From: Epiperipatus broadwayi
Lineage: Eukaryota; Onychophora; Udeonychophora; Euonychophora; Peripatidae
NCBI GenBank assembly: GCA_028023455.1
Contig: JAQFVV010006305.1
Span: 3,771,001-3,835,000 of the forward strand
Direction: 5' to 3'
DNA: 64,000 bases
This document shows, piece by piece, positions 36,206-49,210 of this stretch (position 1 is the stretch's first letter; each line of letters opens with the position of its first letter). Both the position numbers and the translations under genes were made by a program. The notes below the pieces were generated by a model. That model was given only the letters and a program-made list of their open reading frames with translations, made no database searches and had not been told where the DNA came from.

Positions 36206-37939
36206 GTTAGAATTAGGAGCAAGAATATAAAAGTTCGCATTATAAAAGCACATACAAATGCAAATTGTTTGATGGTTCATAGATTAGTTCATTCCAAAAT
36301 TAAAAAAAATGTAGAAGCATTAAAAAGCAGATCTTATTGCAATCATAAACAAAGATATGGAATATTCATTTCTAAAAGTATCTACTTTACATACTAAATT
36401 TTAATACCCATTAAACACTAAAATTCTGGATCTAGTCTTCCAGAATTGTCATAATACTAAAGCATAAAATTTTCTTAAGGAGCATGTTATTGATATAAAT
36501 AAATCTACTCTTGAATTTACTACAAAAAATCATGACAGGTGTCCTGAAAATGACCTTATTATTGGTGAATTAATTAAAAGAAAACATTGCATTTTCTGTA
36601 TGTTAGAATAATAATAAAATACAACACTTAGACATGAAAGCAGAAGTACAATGGATGACAAGAAGGTTGAAAAATGATTGATGAATTGAAACTGCAAAGA
36701 AGATACATATTTTCATTGATTAGATCTTTTTGTGATGCACTGAAAGCAACATATAGACTTGAAAAGCAATATCATACTTCTTTTGAATCCAATAATGCAA
36801 TCTCTTATATCATGACAATTATATTTTGAAAAAGTGATGGAAAAGTTTGATCCTCTTTTAAATAATAATACAAGTATTGAAATGACAATTTTTATTGAAT
36901 TATCAATTTTATCTATTCGTTTAAATTCAGATTTGGACCAGCTTAGTGAAATCAAAATTGCTCTTTGTAGTATTAAAAATTAAAAGGCTTCAGGCCCTAA
37001 TTAAATAATTAAAGTTGTAAAATATACTGGTCATAAATTAGTTTCAAAAATATTAAATTTTCTTAGGAATATTTAGACCTATGAAGTTGTGACATCCAAA
37101 CTTAAGATGTTCCAATTTTTAAAAATAAAGGGAATAGATACAATTGCAGGAATTATTGTGGAATATTTTTTATTAGACATTACGGCAATAGTATGTTCAA
37201 TGATTTTATTGAATAGGTTGTTTCCAGTAATAGACAAATGATTACTAAAGCAATATAGTTTTAAAAAATCAAAAAGCCCAATAGACTCATTTTTGTTGCC
37301 AGGCAAATGCAAAAAAGATGTCAAGAACAAATTTAACCAAAATATTGTACAGTTTCTATGTAATGGATTGAGAAGAAGTGTTATAACTATAACTGAAAAA
37401 TCTGGCACATTTGAAATGAAAGCTGGTATTAAACAATGATGTGAACCTGCTTCAATATTGTTTTTAATTTTTATGATAGTTGAATTTAAAACAGGTTTGA
37501 TGATAAAATTTATAATTATGAATTGATTAAAAGCAAGGCAAGAACATCTTGGATTCTGGGATTTACAATATAATGACAATTATACTATATGTGACAATTC
37601 AAAATTGATTTTGAAAAAGTACTTAATGTTTAGAATGCAATATATAAAGATTTTACTTTAATGATTAATGTTCAAAAACTCAAGTTCTTTGGAAGCCAGT
37701 GATATAATAAAAGTCCTCAACAAATTTTAGCTTGAATAGTTAACATATTTGAGAATGTAAACCAGTTTAAATAACTTGGTAGTTTTATAAGTAGAAAAAT
37801 GGACTTAGATCCAATAAAAAAATTAATATACTGTTGCTATTTTTAACAAATTAGTTAGATAGAGTATTTCATTACAAGGAAATAACTGCTACAACTAAGT
37901 TAGTATATATAAAGTTGTTATGTATTAATAGGCTTATTA

Positions 37940-38084
37940 TATAATAAAGATATATATATATATATAGACATATTTTGTGGGTTCATCTGTGTTAAATTTA
38001 AATACTGATAAACTGACATTTTGACTTGATCATACAAGTCATCTACTGGGTGATAAAAGATAGAAAAATGATTGTAGAGGTGCT

Positions 38085-38155
<71 letters not shown>

Positions 38156-38715
38156 GTCAATACAGGCAGTGTTGTGTTTTTCTAGAAATAATATTTAAAA
38201 AGTAGGTTTAAGCAAACCGCAAGTAATCTACATATTCTAATCTGCATAACAAATTGTCTAACAATATGCAAATTAGCAGAATTGTTAAAATATCAACAAA
38301 ACTTCTAATGAAGAAAGAAAAAAGCAGACTAGTGATAGAGTAGAATAAAAACATTTTAATGTGTGTAGTGCAATTGCAGACCAGGTAGTGGAGAAGAAAA
38401 GCAGTGCAGTCTAATTCAATTAGGCTAACCCTAGATGTGAGAGAGCATGGTAGTGAAAACTAACATAGAAAGTTACTGAAGTAAAATGATAAACAATGAA
38501 GTGAATTGATATTAAAAATATTTTTTAAAAATTTTGAAATAGAGTTTAACTGTATATATGAACTGTTCAGTGATTAATGGTATTTGTGCTGAGTTCTACC
38601 AGCCAGTTGCTAGTGAATCTACAAATCAGTATTACTAATTTATACATTATTCTGAGTATATAAACTCCTTGTTGAATTGTTACACTTTTGTGTGTGTTGA
38701 ATTTAAATGATAGAA
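37940..38715. other. Insertion splitting the LINE C-terminus
   Basis: RT homology stops near 37935 and resumes near 38735. Between them lie (TA)n tracts and about 550 bp of unrelated sequence holding a TATATAAAC box at about 38657. It might be a solo LTR or other insertion; no paired copy exists in the window. Confidence 0.45.
38089..38152. repeat. (TA)n microsatellite
   Basis: About 64 bp of pure alternating TA. Confidence 0.95.
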
Positions 38716-39200
38716 ATATGGATGTATGGTTGATAGCTTAATGTGTGCCCAAAGAACTGTTATTTTATCTAATTTATTGCATGAAAGTAAGACTTGGACA
38801 CTTTACTATCACAATGTAAAGATAATAGAAATGTTTTATTTAAGGATGCTCTGTAAAAATTGTAAACTACAATGGCAAAGTCATAAAACTGATGAGTATG
38901 TTCTTGTTCAATGTGATACTATAGAGACCATTATCAAATGAATACTCCAAGACTTCCTAAAAGAGTGTTTTATTGGAGCTTGACCATGGTTTTCATGGAA
39001 GAGGTAGACCTCATCTAGATTATAAGAATTATCTCAAAGACATTCTAAACAAATATAATATTATTTCCATTAAGAGATATGGAAAAGAATAGAATAGAAT
39101 ACATTGAAGAATTATAATTAGATATGATATTGAAGCATTTTAAAAAGAAAAAATTTCTGCTGAAGAAATTAAAAGACAGCATTGAGAATTATCTAACAGA

Positions 39201-40330
39201 AAAATAAACCAATGTGTTCTCCATATATATATTTAGAACAGTTTTGTTATTCTTTTGTTTTCTTTCCCTGCAGTTGGAATGATCATACTTATTTGCAAAT
39301 GGCTGTTACATGTACTACTTATTTAAATCAAGGTTCATTCTCCCCAATTTAATTTTTAATAGCATATTATTAAAAGTGAATAAAATAATATAGAAGATAT
39401 ATAAATTTTTCATTAATAAATAATGTTGATAATTTCTTTTTTTAAAATTCCATTTCAACATTAGCAAACACTCATAAATGAATAGAACCAATGTAATTCC
39501 AGAAAAAAAAGAGACAAAATTAAAAAAAAAATTGAAATGGGTTTTAACATTATTCAACTAACACAAGAAACTACTACTCTATTATTTTATACCTTAAGAA
39601 GCTTTTTTAAAACTTTTCTGTGACAAATGTTTCTTTCTGAATAACTTCATTATTAGTCTATTTTCCATTGTATTTAATTCTCATCTATATCCTACCAATG
39701 ACTGCATTACACCATTAACAGCACTCATGAATGGATATGGTCATTTTGACAGTAGAAAGAAAAAAAAGAATTAAATTAAAAAGTGGGTATAGCTATATAA
39801 ACTAATATATGAACCATAAATGCTTATTATAAATAACTTTTGTGATTTGTTTATTTGACATCAAACAAATAAGACTAGTAACTATTTTTTAAAAAAAACT
39901 TTCATTTTAAAAAACTTCAATATCATATCTAATTGTAGTTCTCTTTTGTAATTAAAATTTCCAAAACAAACAATAATGCACCTCCATAAAATACCTTTGA
40001 GATATTCTTTCTAATGAAGGCATAATCTGATTCATCACAAAATCATGCATAAGTTTCCAAAAATGCATTTTTGATATATGTAATCATTCAGTCACTTTCT
40101 TTCCCAACCAATGAAGATTAAGTTTATATGACAGTGGATACAGTATCATCATATTCAGCAAGCTGAACAAAATACTAATTGATCCGATGGAAATCCATGT
40201 CTCACAAAATTTTAAAGCCCTATACAAACTAATTAACTACACTCATTATATTATTATCATAAAAGATCATAATTTTTAACTTGTTAAATGGTAAAATCGT
40301 TGTAGTTATTCTAAATTTATACACATCATA
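39201..40330. other. No gene recognised
   Basis: AT-rich; one minus-strand frame (39557-39315) is low-complexity Phe/Asn/Leu-rich and not convincing. Confidence 0.5.
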
Positions 40331-40565
40331 TTATTAAATAATTAAATGTTTTTGCCATAAATACTGAAGCCTATTCATATATGCAGCTCAATAAATAGAG
40401 AGTATAAATTATAGACTTTAACCAGAGTCCAATACTGGGATGAAACTAAATAATTTTTAGTTAGCCTTATCCCAGCTTTGAACCCCCATTAAAAACCTCT
40501 ATACTCTCTATTTATTAACATGCATGTTCTTCAGTATTAATAAAAAAAAAAATTATTAAATAATT
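40331..40565. mobile_element. Interrupted palindrome / fold-back element
   Basis: Three nested paired segments: TTATTAAATAATT (40331-40343) with its complement at 40551-40565, AATAAATAGAGAGTAT (40390-40405) with 40501-40516, and CTGGGATGAAACTAA (40435-40449) with 40459-40475, plus AATACTGAAG/CTTCAGTATT. Pairing is broken by small unequal gaps, so it is an aged fold-back element. The minus strand near 40480 reads GGGGGTTCAAAGC, tRNA B-box-like. Confidence 0.65.
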
Positions 40566-43500
40566 GGAGTGAATAAAATTAAAGTAGCTCAAAGATAAAA
40601 GTTCTAACTTAGACAAATATCAACTCGGCGAACATAAAAAAATTATAAACAAATTGGGATTTATGCTTCATTCACCATTATTGCTTCTAACAATGCTATC
40701 AATTCATAATAAGTGAATATCACTTAAAATGCATATTTATTTGAAATTTATAATTATTTACAATAGTCATATCTGATATTTTAGCATATGCTATTTCACT
40801 GATAAAAATAATAAAGAAATAAAAAATAAAATATTAAAGTATGTAAATTAAGTAGAAAGATGTAAATTTTATGCATATTCTAAAGTTTTCATCATATGCA
40901 ATCACTGTTTTTTTCTCTGCAACGCTTTTTAAAATCATGTTATGCTATTTCAACGTTGCATTTTTTGCATTAGTACAAAAAAGAGTCATTTTTTCAAATG
41001 ACAAAATCTTAAATTAGATATTAATATATTTGACATGCCATACTTTAACAGTTAGTATTAAAAAATATTAAATTTGGATGTTTTGTTACACAACTTTAAA
41101 TTTATTTAAAGACTAGCTTTTTTTAAATTTAAATATTTTTTTTATCAACTTTTTTTCAAATACGTAAATAACCTTTGCATTCTTTAAACAAATGTAATTG
41201 AAATAACTATAACACAGAAGTTACATCTTAACTTCTTTTCATAAGTGAATCTAATGCAAGTAAATTTTTTGTTTTACTTTTGGCCTGAAAAAAAAATCAA
41301 ATTTTACTTGAAACTGCATCAGAACATAAAGATAGTAGTGTTCATAGCAATTTTACCAAGAAAAATATATGCATTTTTTAAATGAGAAAATGATAATATT
41401 GTTAATTGATTTTTAAATAAGTGATAAAAAAAATTGACCAATTGTTTCAGAAAAATTAATGATACTTTCATGAAATAATGTAAAAAAAAAAAGAGAGAGA
41501 TCCATTTTATAACAATAAATATAAAAAGTTGTATTTTTATAGGAATATGCATCACTATCAGTAGTAGTCATTCAAAAATTAGTATGGCCATTCCAACTCT
41601 AAAAAAAATATTCTAGAGATGAGTCTGCAATGAGTATACAAACCAATCTGTGAAACACAGATAAGTACCCATATAGAACGTTCGGGTCCATTTTTCTTTT
41701 TATTTGATGTTTTTCCAATATTATCCTAATTTCTTCTGCAGAAAACAATGTTTTATATTCTCTGCCATATCTTATCAATGGAAACAAAACAATCAACATT
41801 GCACTCTTATTTTATTTTAGATATACTCAATATCCCACCCAAATTGACTTTAAAGTTTCTACTGTCATAAAAATAGTACAATAATTTTATCCTAATAAAT
41901 GACGTAATTATTATTAAGATATTTATTTGAAATAAATAATGCAAAGTTGTGAGAGCAAAAAGGTTGATGATTGTAAATTAGATTGTAATAATATTTCCCC
42001 AAACTTTTACAAATCAGCATACATTTATAACTTACATTTACTAAAATGATCTTTCCAATTAATCTAATTAGTAGCAATAATAACATAAATTCAATCATAT
42101 AAATTTATACTTTCAAAAATAATTATTGAAGCAATGGGTTGTTGTTTTTAAAAACAAGCATATGTTCGTGCATTTTATCTTTATTGTCAATGTTAGACAT
42201 ATTTTATATACTTCATATATTATTCATTCTTGTAAGATTAGTTAACGAAAATACCAGCTAGTTTTCTGGCTAGTAACATTATTAAATATAAAATAAGATA
42301 GAATATAGAAGTTAAAAATAAATATTGAAAGAATTAAAATTTTAATGACGAATACTTATTTTTAAATCTTTTATTCTCATACTTTTCATATATTAAAATC
42401 TGTTTAACAAAGTGTTAGAATATTTGTGCTGTTTAAACTATTACTAACATGAAAGTTGCTATCAACAGCATAATTGCTTTAAAACATGTTAGTGAAGCCT
42501 TCCCCCTCCCGCCCCTCAACACGCAAATGATCTCTTGGCAATGATTCTTCCCAAGATACGACTATTGTTTTCCAGGTAAGTCTAGACATTGAAATCAAAG
42601 TTTTTCTCCTGGGAAGACATTGTAAGACAGCAAAACAATTAATTCAGAAATTGCAGATAAACGTTAGGACACCAACTAGTAGATTAATGGAATTTTGATT
42701 AAAAAATAAAAATTCTATTATTATTCTTTTTAAATTGTTAAACAATTAAGCTGTCTACATATTTTGTAGTAAGTATCTGAAAAACACTGTTTCATACAAG
42801 AGTGAGCTCTCCCTCTGTCCATTCTCTTTAAAAAAAAAAAAACGTTTTCTCAGTCGAAAAATTTACACAAGCAGCATCGTTATAAAAATTTAAATGAAAC
42901 TATTTTAAAATAAAGTGTCTGTATTTATATTAAGTTCTCCGTAGAAAGGCAAACGGGAGCATCTAGGATATAGAGTATTATAATTAGGTGCAATTCTTAA
43001 TCATAGTCAGTGATAATTAGTCAGTGTTTCCCATTGCTTAATTCTAACTTAAAAAATAAATTCTTTCACATAGGCTTTTTCAAATAATAATAATAAAAAA
43101 AAATTTGAGTTCTAATTCAAACAAACATTGTAAATAATGTTGCATATATATATTGACTGATTGTATAACTAATTTTCAACTGGACAAAAAATACGTTAAA
43201 AGATTTAATCTGAGATGAAATGATGATGTAAAAAAAATAATTGATTATATGTAAGAAAAAAAATTGCCTAAATCTTAATGGAAGAGTATTAAAATATTTA
43301 TAGAAATGTTATAAATGACAGTGTGGAGTTGATCTTTAAGGTAATCAAAACTGAACAGAGTATTGACACAACTAATAAAACAAAGCCATGACAGTCATAA
43401 CAAAAAATGCTCAAATTCAACAATTGCCGTTCACTAAGTCTCAGTTATTGATAATATTAATGAAAAATCATCAGAAACATAGTGATTTGGGTGTTTGTCT

Positions 43501-43880
43501 TTGATAAATGACAAAATATATTACTATGAGGAAAAAATATCAATTAATCTGCACATCTCTCTCTCTATATATATATATATTGTGCTGAAATAAATAGGTA
43601 AATGTAGTGGGATGCCCAAGAAATAAAGACTCTGTTAATCCTAAATTAAATTTTATAATAAATTTGTCTAACTTATTCAATAATATAGATACCTTCTATG
43701 CTTGGTTGATCTCCTCAATTTATACTCATACAATATTCTAGAAACTTAGTGAGTGAGAACTGATATCTCTTAAAAAATTTGTAAGATAATGATCTGAACA
43801 CTAACCAACATATAGCTTAGATGTTGTTTATAATGATTATATTAATTATAAATATGCGGACGATTTTCGCATGCGTGTTA
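40566..43880. other. No gene recognised
   Basis: Small minus-strand frames at 41319-41799 and 41892-42098 are low complexity. A C-rich patch at about 42500-42522 is followed by CAGGTAAGT at 42573-42581, a perfect splice-donor-like 9-mer, without supporting exon evidence. A (CT)n(TA)n tract lies at about 43555-43581. Confidence 0.45.
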
Positions 43881-43884
43881 GTGA

Positions 43885-43990
43885 AGCTATAAATATACTA
43901 TAATGTGTAATAGGTCTGCTTAGCACTTTCGAGATTTAATGTTCGAATCTCATACTCATAGCTTTGTGAATGAAGACTGTTGTGATTTAT
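43885..43990 (+). repeat. Possible tRNA-derived SINE relic
   Basis: TGTTCGAATCTCATACTC (about 43931-43948) is a good B-box-like sequence and AGGTCTGCTTAGCAC upstream could be a worn A box. Confidence 0.35.
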
Positions 43991-44860
43991 TGTACACATA
44001 TGCAAAAGAGCTTGAATTTTGGAAAATGTAACAAATAATATCTCAAACCAATAGAATAATATGATAACAATAATAGTTTATTTACTATTAATAAATAGTC
44101 TAGAAACATAATGTTTTAAAATAGGGTAAAATAAAGTTTTATATGAATATTTGTATGAGATCTTTGAACCTGTAGTGGTGTGAGACAAGAGATTTATATT
44201 GATAACTATGAGAAATCATATATATATATATTAAACTAAAGAAATGATATTAAATGAGAACTTTTAACTTATTAGGATTTAATAATACAATAGATATAAG
44301 GAATTTAAGTGTCACTCATAAGTGCTTGAGTTGATACTAATTTATAATTTGGAACAGTTGTGATTGTTTTCACCTAGTTATGCTTATATATTTCATCACC
44401 CTTCTTAAAGAAAATGAATTAATATAAATAACTATAAATAAACATTATAAAATTCTAAATAAGACTGAGCAATCTATAAGGTTTTAGTCATTCTATTTAT
44501 AAATATCCAATATTAATAAAATACAATTATCTATATATTGTTAAAGTTTTCCATTAATAAGTGATGTGATAAGAACCTTTGATAATAATAATCCATTCAT
44601 ATAATATGTGTTGAATATAGTTAAATTTTAATTTCAAAATATCTGCATGATTTAGTTATTCTACTTATTTCTGTTGGCAACTAATTTTATTCATGCAATG
44701 TCTGATAATCTATAAATATAATAATACACAGGCAAGTCTAAAAGCTATTCACAAAAAGTCTGATTGATATGTACAAAATAATCCAATAAGAAATATTGAG
44801 ATATGTAACCAAGGTAAATAAAATAAAAAAAAGCAATGTTCCTTTATAAATAATCCCTTC
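43991..44860. other. Nothing recognised
   Basis: AT-rich with scattered short (TA)n. Confidence 0.55.
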
Positions 44861-44988
44861 AATTTCTATGTGTTAGGACTAATACTAAATATATTTATTA
44901 ATATTGTGTGACAATACTTTATCAATTTTCTATATGTTAGCACTATTATTTAATGTATTCGTTAATATTGTGTGCCAATATTTTATCA
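44861..44988. repeat. Diverged tandem duplication, about 64 bp
   Basis: AATTTCTATGTGTTAG...TTAATATTGTGTGACAATA occurs at 44861 and again at 44925 with several substitutions. Confidence 0.8.
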
Positions 44989-45818
44989 TAGATATACATA
45001 ACTATTTTATTGGAGATTAAATAGATGACTATTAAAGATTTTCATTGAAATAGAACAATTTTTGAATGCCAGTTCTAAAATAGATCCAGTTGGTATTAAG
45101 TAGCCATTAATATTTGACTAAAAATAGACATCATCTTCCTTCTAAGCAGCCATACCATAGAGTTTCTTTACATAAAATTTCATAGATAAATACATTCTTC
45201 TCCTTATAAGGAATAAAAGGTTCATTACTAATTCAATCTTCTTTTGCAGTAAACAAACATATACGTAAAGGAATATGCTTTAAAATAAATCTCTATATCA
45301 TTTAGTTGAATAATGTGATCATTGTTGCTATAGTTATTTATTTGATTTTCTCATGGTTATCTTTAGGAAATTCTATTAAGCAATTATCATTATTACTATA
45401 ATATAATTATTATAAATATTGGTTACATGTACATATACAAAAATTTATAAGTGTTTATGTGTTATGTATTGTTTACTCAATTAATATTTCTATTGGACTA
45501 TAAGTACACCAGGGACAAAACATCCATGTATTGAACGGAGTGAATGTTTCCATAGAAAAATTCACTAAAACTTTCAAAAGCTTTAATTAAAATTCAACTT
45601 AAAAAATTCATTTTCAATTTTTTACCAACAGTTGAATTGTTTTTATATGTAAATAATGAATTTGACTAATGCATTCTCGGTTAATTATAAAAAGTTCAAA
45701 CAATGCTAAGATCTAATTTACAGTTAAAACTTTTAAGAATGTTGAAAGAATTTGGAAGATAAAAATATTTACAGATAAGAGAGTTTCAGATTTTTCTAGA
45801 TGTGTGATATATATATAC
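44989..45818. other. Nothing recognised
   Basis: AT-rich, no frames or repeats of note. Confidence 0.55.
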
Positions 45819-46681
45819 ACCTGGGTCTCGTTTTACGTGATAGATAGGTTCCTCAGAAAACACGCGCAAATGAAATCGTGCAAAAATAGATGTAACTTAC
45901 ATTGAAAAAGGGGGGGGGAGTGGTCTGTGATTTCTCAAAATTCGCATAAAAGCAAAGCACCAACGTAAAATTACTTTAAAATTCGTGCAAAAAAAAATAA
46001 GAAAATATGACTAATAAAAAATTTCAAATTTGAAAAAAATTGATACAAGACAAACTTTTTTTAACTATAATATTTAATTTTATTCAAAATAATATATTTT
46101 TATGCATAATTTACAGTACAGTAATTTACATTTTTTATACATGTTTTAATTATTATGATTTTCTGGTGACAACGTAATTAGTAATTAATCTTTGAGACGA
46201 TGATTTTATTAATTGTTTACGAAGCTGGCGATATCCAGACATACAACCATTTAGCTCTCATTGGAATTTAAGAGCATGTTAATGATTAGTAACATTAATA
46301 AGAAAATAATAATTGATTATGTTCTTTTTTAAAAAGCAAAAACAAAATGTGATTTAAAATGCAAAATTAACACGCACAATGTTTGAACAAATTTACATTA
46401 TAATCTTGTAAAATTTAATATGTGTATACATAAAATGTAGAAATCGTGATTTTAATTTCATTATTGCATAAAATCTTACTATTATAAAGCACTGAAAATA
46501 TTGAAATTACTAAGATGAAAGTCGAATTCCAATAATGTGCTATTACTTTCAATATAACGTAAGTGCGTGAAATTTATTATTTAAAGTAATAGCGCATTAT
46601 CGGGAATCGACTTCCAGTGAAACACGAATTACGTAATTTCAAAATCTTGTTAAATAAGTCCATGTAAAAAGAGACCCAGGT
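45819..46681. mobile_element. Non-autonomous TIR DNA transposon, 863 bp
   Basis: Left end ACCTGGGTCTCGTTTTACGT and right end (complement) ACCTGGGTCTCTTTTTACAT form TIRs of about 22 bp. Both flanks are (TA)n, consistent with a TA or TATA target. The interior contains CG-containing repeats of a CGTGCAAAAA motif near 45877 and 45983 and an internal palindrome at about 46531-46604 (CAATAATGTGCTATTACTTT against AAAGTAATAGCGCATTATCG). No coding region. The superfamily is not determined. Confidence 0.8.
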
Positions 46682-46792
46682 ATATATATATATTAGGTGC
46701 TATTATGTAAAAATTGTTGTGGCAAGTGAAATAAAAACTTTATAAAAAAGTGTTCTTCCATTCCTAAAACAGTCATGCTTCATCACTGATGT

Positions 46793-46830
<38 letters not shown>

Positions 46831-47640
46831 GGCTAATAATTTTAGAGTAAAATAATAAGCTAATACTTAATATATGAAAACAATTATTTTTTATTTGGTG
46901 TATGATAGAATACTGATTCAACTGACATTAATGCATTAGATTTAGAGAGTTAAACAATTTTATGATAACATAAATCCCCATGTAATATAATTTTATCTAA
47001 ATGCTAACAATTATTGAATTTAAACCCAACAAGAATGAACTGACAGTAATGCTTCATGAGGTGAAAGGTTCTTTTATGGAGTATTATTATACATTATGCC
47101 ATTATTAAATATTAGTGCAAATTACTAGAAACTTGAGAACATTCTAAACTTTCTATAATTGATTCTTCTGAATGGTAATCCAATTAGCATTTTGTGAAAA
47201 AAAAAATGAAAAACTACCTTGAGTAAAATCTGGATGTTTTTTATGAGTAGCTATGGATTATTCAAATAAGTTTGGATATTTCTTTTCAGGAAACCAGAGT
47301 ATGCCTCGTCCAGATAGAAACAAAACAAGAATAAAAAATTATTCACTCTCAACAAACATGGTCTAATCTAATGATTAATACTACCAGATAGTTTTTCTAC
47401 AAGGAAATGCTCACTATCAGATTATCATCACCAATAATCTGTTGAAAATGAAATACAATGAATTCAAAAAGAACTGAGTGCAAATCTTTCCAATTACAAA
47501 ATAAAATGACTGCCATCTTTATTTACCTTTCTAGTTAAGAAGAATTAGATATTAATTTAATGATCAATATTAGATTAGTAGCTGGTAAAATTATGGGCTA
47601 GTTATCTAAAAGTAAATCCTATGCTTGATAAAACTCTGAA
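46682..47640. other. No gene recognised; (CA)n(TA)n tract
   Basis: A (CA)n(TA)n microsatellite lies at about 46792-46830. The rest is AT-rich. Confidence 0.6.
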
Positions 47641-47644
47641 AAAA

Positions 47645-47730
47645 ATTTTGAATTTTATCCACCCAAGATTTAAGCTAAGGTCTTGAGCATACTAATCAGT
47701 TAAACCAATATTGCAATACAAGGTTCTTTC
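47645..47730 (-). repeat. Possible tRNA-derived SINE relic
   Basis: Minus strand reads TTGGTTTAACTGATTAGTAT (A-box-like) then TAGCTTAAATCTTGGG (B-box-like) about 35 bp later, near tRNA spacing. Too diverged to name an anticodon. Confidence 0.35.
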
Positions 47731-47949
47731 ATGTACATTCAGCTCCCAATTATATGAGTAAACATCTTCACTAATTGGCCCATTATACTGATTTTAAATA
47801 ATAGTCATTTTGTAAGATTATTGATATCATAAGCTACTGATGAGCATAAGCAATGCCATCCTTGCAAAATAAAGTGATAAGTTTTACTTCAAGAAAAAAA
47901 TTGTGCTATACAATATTTATTCATCATATAATAATAAAAAAAGGCAAGA

Positions 47950-48040
47950 TCCAGATATGTGAGTACCAAAATTGAACTTGACGTCCCAATCTCAACTTAA
48001 ATGCTTTGACTACTGAACAAAACTGTGCTAAGTATCATAT
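47950..48040 (-). repeat. Possible tRNA-derived SINE relic
   Basis: Minus strand has GTAGTCAAAGCATTTAAG then GTCAAGTTCAATTTTGG, A- and B-box-like. It lies 220 bp from the previous one in the same orientation. Confidence 0.3.
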
Positions 48041-49150
48041 AATTAAAACATTTAAAATGATATATGGCAATATTATATATTTCAAATATTAATAAGTAGA
48101 AAATATATAATAAATAATTTTTATTGAGTATCTTTATTCTGCAGTTTCAATTGGATTTCTGACACACTAAATATTAAACAATAATATCTGTCAATATATA
48201 TATATATATATATTGTGCCCTTTTGTATGGGTCTCCATAAATTGTTGTATCAATCTATTTAAAAAATTTTAAATTTAAGATCTATTTAGCTATATGATGT
48301 TAATTTATTTATGATAATTTTTTTAAAAGTGTAATTAAAGTAATTCATGAGTGTTTGATATGTAAAAAATTGTGCTGATGTTTGAGAGAGACGTTTCAAT
48401 GGGAATGATAATGGTATATGGTTGGGAAAACTGGCCATAAGCAATACTGCATTAATAAATTTAATAAATAACTGTTTAAAGTAAAAGTTTTTAAAAAGAC
48501 AAGTTAAAATTAAATGCATATATTTATTGTTGATAAATATTAATATTTAATAAATGAATATAAATATTTTAATTATTAGTAATACATGATAGAAGATTAA
48601 TATTTGATTTTAATAATGTCGAATTATTATTTTAAAAACTGTTATAATATATTATTTATTTTAAAAATATTTATTTTTAAAAAGTGAATTGTTAGTTTAT
48701 TTTTAGATTATTACAAGCGTTTGTAGCTTTGTTGTAAAAACAGATGTTAATTAGACACATACACATGCTTGGGAGTTTTTTTTTTGATAAAGTTGCAAAG
48801 CTATTTTAAAAATTCTGTTATAAAATTTATAAATATTATTTTGGCTATCATGAAATAAAAGTAAAAATAATTAATGTGAAACATTAAATCTGATTTTTAA
48901 AATACTGCTTAAAAACTTAACGAATAAAAATAGACTTAATTTGTTTATAAAAATAATCTTATAAAAGTTAAAAGTGAAATTAAGTAAGAAAGTATATTTT
49001 TAAAAAATGTTTAATGGATTTAAATAAATGATAAAGATTAATTTAAGAATTTAATAATGTGATATATAATAAATATTAAATACGTCATTATTTATTTTTA
49101 ATTCTGTCTTGTTGGTAAATATGTAAATAAGCTAGCAAGTTGATTGTTTA
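48041..49150. other. Very AT-rich DNA
   Basis: A (TA)n tract at about 48195-48213, then nearly 1 kb with very few G or C bases. A minus-strand frame (48519-48286) is low complexity. Confidence 0.5.
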
Positions 49151-49155
49151 ACTCA

Positions 49156-49210
49156 CCAATCAAGTGGGAGTTTTCTTCTGGTATAAAACCAAGGTTCAAT
49201 TGTTCAGAGG
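49156..49210 (+). promoter_or_regulatory. CCAAT-TATA-Inr promoter-like cluster
   Basis: CCAATCA at 49156-49162, GGTATAAAA at 49180-49188 and TTGTTCAGA at 49201-49209 are spaced as in an animal RNA polymerase II core promoter. A short ORF of 64 codons (49411-49605), very basic, starts 200 bp downstream. Such clusters also mark the U3/R border of LTRs, and no host gene is visible, so an orphan LTR promoter is as likely as a gene promoter. Confidence 0.4.

Larger units (their letters stand above)
36206..39200 (+). pseudogene. LINE (non-LTR retrotransposon) ORF2 pseudogene
   Basis: Successive frames give the standard order of an APE-type LINE, similar to the craniofacial-development-protein-2-like elements common in animals. 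Seen: end of the endonuclease (NANCLMVHRLVHSKI, about 36250-36300, like the CW.DH..V.SK motif), FCDALKATYRL (about 36730-36760), RT entry KASGPN (about 36982-37000), NYCGIF (37150-37167), FVARQMQKRCQEQ (about 37290-37330), the catalytic box as QYNDN (37566-37580; normally YADD, so inactive), LGSFISRKMDLD (about 37770-37810), and the C-terminal part KTWTLYYHNVKIIE...WQSHKTDEYVL (38786-38905) with a GR.RP-like end near 38998-39015. More than ten stops and several shifts are present. Its clade is uncertain (RTE- or Jockey-like). Confidence 0.8.

Noticed and set aside
37079-37579. Minus-strand ORF of 166 codons, the longest in the window
   Set aside because: It is antisense to the LINE reverse transcriptase, whose motifs read on the plus strand; its composition (Ile/Phe/Asn) is what the complement of that gene gives.
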